Notes under the pieces: generated by a model
Databases searched by the model: none
Told to the model about the DNA's origin: nothing
The model's input: the letters and a program-made list of their open reading frames with translations, nothing else
Translations under genes and position numbers: made by a program
Source: Bathymodiolus azoricus thioautotrophic gill symbiont
Lineage (GTDB): Bacteria > Pseudomonadota > Gammaproteobacteria > PS1 > Pseudothioglobaceae
Length of the DNA stretch: 7,573 nucleotides
Reading direction: 5' to 3'
NCBI RefSeq assembly: GCF_001298715.1
Contig: NZ_CDSC02000484.1
Location: 1-7,573 of the forward strand
Shown: piece after piece, positions 6,221 through 7,573 of the stretch
Position numbering within the stretch: the first letter of the stretch is position 1
Layout: each line of letters opens with the position of its first letter

Positions 6221-6225
6221 GAGGT
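6219..6225 (+). promoter_or_regulatory. Strong ribosome binding site overlapping a stop codon
   Basis: AGGAGGT begins inside the TAG stop (6218-6220) of the 60-residue gene and lies 5 bases before ATG 6231. It fixes the start of the 236-residue protein and couples the two genes. Confidence 0.85.
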
Positions 6226-6230
6226 AACGG

Positions 6231-6941
6231 ATGGGCTTTAAATATTTAAATAAAGAGCAAGATATTTTTGATGGCGATGATGGGGAAGATGTTTATGCTA
6301 ACGAAGAGCAGTTACAAGCACGCTTAGAATATTTTGAAGATCAACTGGCTGGACTAAGTGAAGGCGCGCCAATCGAAGAAAGAATTACAAGTCTATTAGA
6401 GATTGGTCGCATTCAAGTTGAGCGCTATAAGGGTGCAGATGCTTGGGAAAAGGCCTTTACTGCCTTTAATCTTGCACAGCAAGATGAATTGTGGGAGTTG
6501 GCGGTTGAAGCGTGTGATGTGATGTTTTTATCCGAAGGCCCTGATGCCTTAGTGGCGCTAGGACATGCACTGTGGTTAGGTGTAACATTCCCAATTGACC
6601 CAGAGATTACCGTGGCAATGTTGCAACATTTGGTGGAAGAATCTCCCGAAGAGGCAGACACACGAGCAGTAGCTGCAGCTGCGGCGCATTATATTACTTC
6701 AGTGCGATGTGGCGCAGATGATGAATTGACTTTTTTTACTTCGCAAATGTTAGCAAGCGTTGCAGACAAGCATTCACACATAACAGACCAATCAACTTTT
6801 GACTTATGGCGCAAAACATTAAAGTTGGACGAGCCAGAAGTATTTTTAAAAAAACTCTCAGGGGCAGTTGACCAATTGGTTGATGACAAATGGTGGATTG
6901 ATAGAGATAAAATTAAAGCCAAATTAGACAATGAAACTTGA
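6231..6941 (+). CDS. Acidic helical protein of unknown function, upstream of trpF (236 residues)
   Basis: I do not recognise a named family. It is a soluble, strongly acidic protein with no signal peptide or membrane helix. The first 30 residues are Asp/Glu-rich (D-I-F-D-G-D-D-G-E-D at 11-20). From about 45 to 160 it looks like a run of paired helices (E-R-I-T-S-L-L-E-I-G, A-W-E-K-A-F-T-A-F-N, L-W-E-L-A-V-E-A-C-D, A-L-V-A-L-G-H-A-L-W, A-V-A-A-A-A-A-H-Y-I). This resembles a TPR-like or other alpha-solenoid fold and would suit a protein-binding rather than catalytic role; the fold is an inference. The C-terminus is charged with a WW pair (221-222). The start at ATG 6231 is certain from AGGAGGT. 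Its TGA overlaps the trpF ATG by one base (TGATG), so it is translated with trpF, though nothing in it suggests a tryptophan-pathway enzyme. Confidence 0.85.
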   Translation: MGFKYLNKEQDIFDGDDGEDVYANEEQLQARLEYFEDQLAGLSEGAPIEERITSLLEIGRIQVERYKGADAWEKAFTAFNLAQQDELWELAVEACDVMFLSEGPDALVALGHALWLGVTFPIDPEITVAMLQHLVEESPEEADTRAVAAAAAHYITSVRCGADDELTFFTSQMLASVADKHSHITDQSTFDLWRKTLKLDEPEVFLKKLSGAVDQLVDDKWWIDRDKIKAKLDNET

Positions 6942-7552
6942 TGTGTCCAAAAATTAAAATTTGTGGATTTACCCAAGCTGATAATGCACGAGAGGCCTCA
7001 CTTCTTGGTATAGACGCTGTTGGCCTAGTGTTTTATGACAAATCACCACGCTATGTTGAGGTAGAGGCTGCTTTGGAAATTGTCAACGCCTTACCGCCAT
7101 TTATTAATCGCGTGGGTTTGTTTGTGAATGCAGATTCTAGTTTTATTGACGAAGTGTTATGCGAAGTGCCTCTTGATACTTTGCAATTCCACGGCGATGA
7201 GGCACCTATAGAGTGTAGCCAATACGCCATGCCGTTTATTAAGGCTCTGCGCGTTCATCAAAACACCGACCTTATCAAAATGGCGGATGATTATCGCCTA
7301 TCTTGTGGCTTGTTGTTAGATGCCTTTAATGAAAACACTTATGGTGGCACAGGCGAGGCATTTGACTGGAGCTTGGCAAAAGTAGCACTTGATCTGCCGA
7401 TTATCTTGGCAGGTGGTTTAAATTCAGATACCGTTGCTGACGCTGTTAAACAAATTAATCCTTATGCGCTAGATATCTCCAGCGGTGTGGAAAGTGCAAA
7501 AGGCGTCAAAGATATTGATAAAATAAAACAATTTATTGCCAATATCAAATAA
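6941..7552 (+). CDS. trpF: Phosphoribosylanthranilate isomerase (tryptophan biosynthesis)
   Basis: It converts N-(5'-phosphoribosyl)anthranilate to the carboxyphenylamino-deoxyribulose phosphate, the third step from chorismate to tryptophan, in the cytoplasm. The 203-residue length is normal for monofunctional TrpF. The (beta/alpha)8 signature blocks occur in order: KIKICGFT with the catalytic Cys8, GLVFYDKSPRYV, VGLFVNA, LQFHGDE, LLLDAF with the catalytic Asp127, YGGTGEAFDW, ILAGGLN, and DISSGVESAKGVKD, the last three forming the phosphate-binding part. A TTG one codon upstream (6938) could be used, but ATG 6941 gives the usual M-x-x-K-I-K-I-C-G start and a TGATG junction with the preceding gene. 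The three genes from 6038 are therefore probably one transcript. The window ends 21 bases later, so whether trpB follows cannot be seen. Confidence 0.97.
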   Translation: MCPKIKICGFTQADNAREASLLGIDAVGLVFYDKSPRYVEVEAALEIVNALPPFINRVGLFVNADSSFIDEVLCEVPLDTLQFHGDEAPIECSQYAMPFIKALRVHQNTDLIKMADDYRLSCGLLLDAFNENTYGGTGEAFDWSLAKVALDLPIILAGGLNSDTVADAVKQINPYALDISSGVESAKGVKDIDKIKQFIANIK

Positions 7553-7573
7553 TTATCTTATTTCTCTTTATGG

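Noticed and set aside
6425..6976. Minus-strand open frames within the 236-residue gene and trpF start
   Set aside because: They are shadows of strongly supported plus-strand genes, and their Ser/Asn-rich translations resemble no protein.
7570..7572. ATG at the right edge as the start of trpB
   Set aside because: Only four bases of it are visible and there is no Shine-Dalgarno; gene order in relatives makes it possible but it cannot be supported here.

Overview
The window is AT-rich bacterial DNA with many overlapping genes, a canonical trpF, a fused LplT-Aas lipid-salvage protein and decaying genes and insertion-sequence debris. This mix suggests a low-GC Gammaproteobacterium, perhaps a marine or host-associated lineage of the SUP05/Thioglobaceae kind. 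That placement is an inference from composition and gene style, because no rRNA or other marker is present.

Left end (1-762, + strand): a graveyard of accessory genes. The 3' end of a gene with a C-terminal HEPN-like domain (RNLWAH motif) enters from outside the window and is frameshifted in an A-run. It overlaps by ATGA the start of a metallophosphatase gene. That gene is also frameshifted in an A-run, has lost its second metal-binding block, and carries GNHE changed to SNYE. A further coding-looking fragment in a third frame (589-762) follows and is not identified. The pair looks like a decayed defence-type or stress-type module.

Middle (748-5640, - strand): the most interesting unit. Transcription should start at a strong promoter near 5608-5635 and read leftward through three genes, each overlapping the next by 4 bp. 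They are a MerR-family regulator, a 1145-residue fusion of a lysophospholipid flippase (LplT-like MFS), a PlsC acyltransferase and an acyl-ACP synthetase (Aas), and a seven-helix CREST/alkaline-ceramidase-like membrane hydrolase with a complete Ser-His-Asp-His-His site. A perfect 7-bp-arm inverted repeat straddles the -10 box and is the obvious operator. I read it as a regulated membrane-lipid remodelling operon: the hydrolase would cut an acyl lipid, and the fusion protein would flip lysophospholipid inward and re-acylate it.

Gap (5641-6037): contains a frameshifted, stop-ridden C-terminal piece of an IS3-type transposase on the - strand, plus short inverted repeats. Nothing else was recognised.

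Right end (6038-7552, + strand): a tight operon of a 60-residue unknown protein, a 236-residue acidic helical protein of unknown function (excellent Shine-Dalgarno), and trpF (phosphoribosylanthranilate isomerase, tryptophan synthesis) starting at the TGATG junction. Base composition here is visibly less AT-rich than in the lipid operon.
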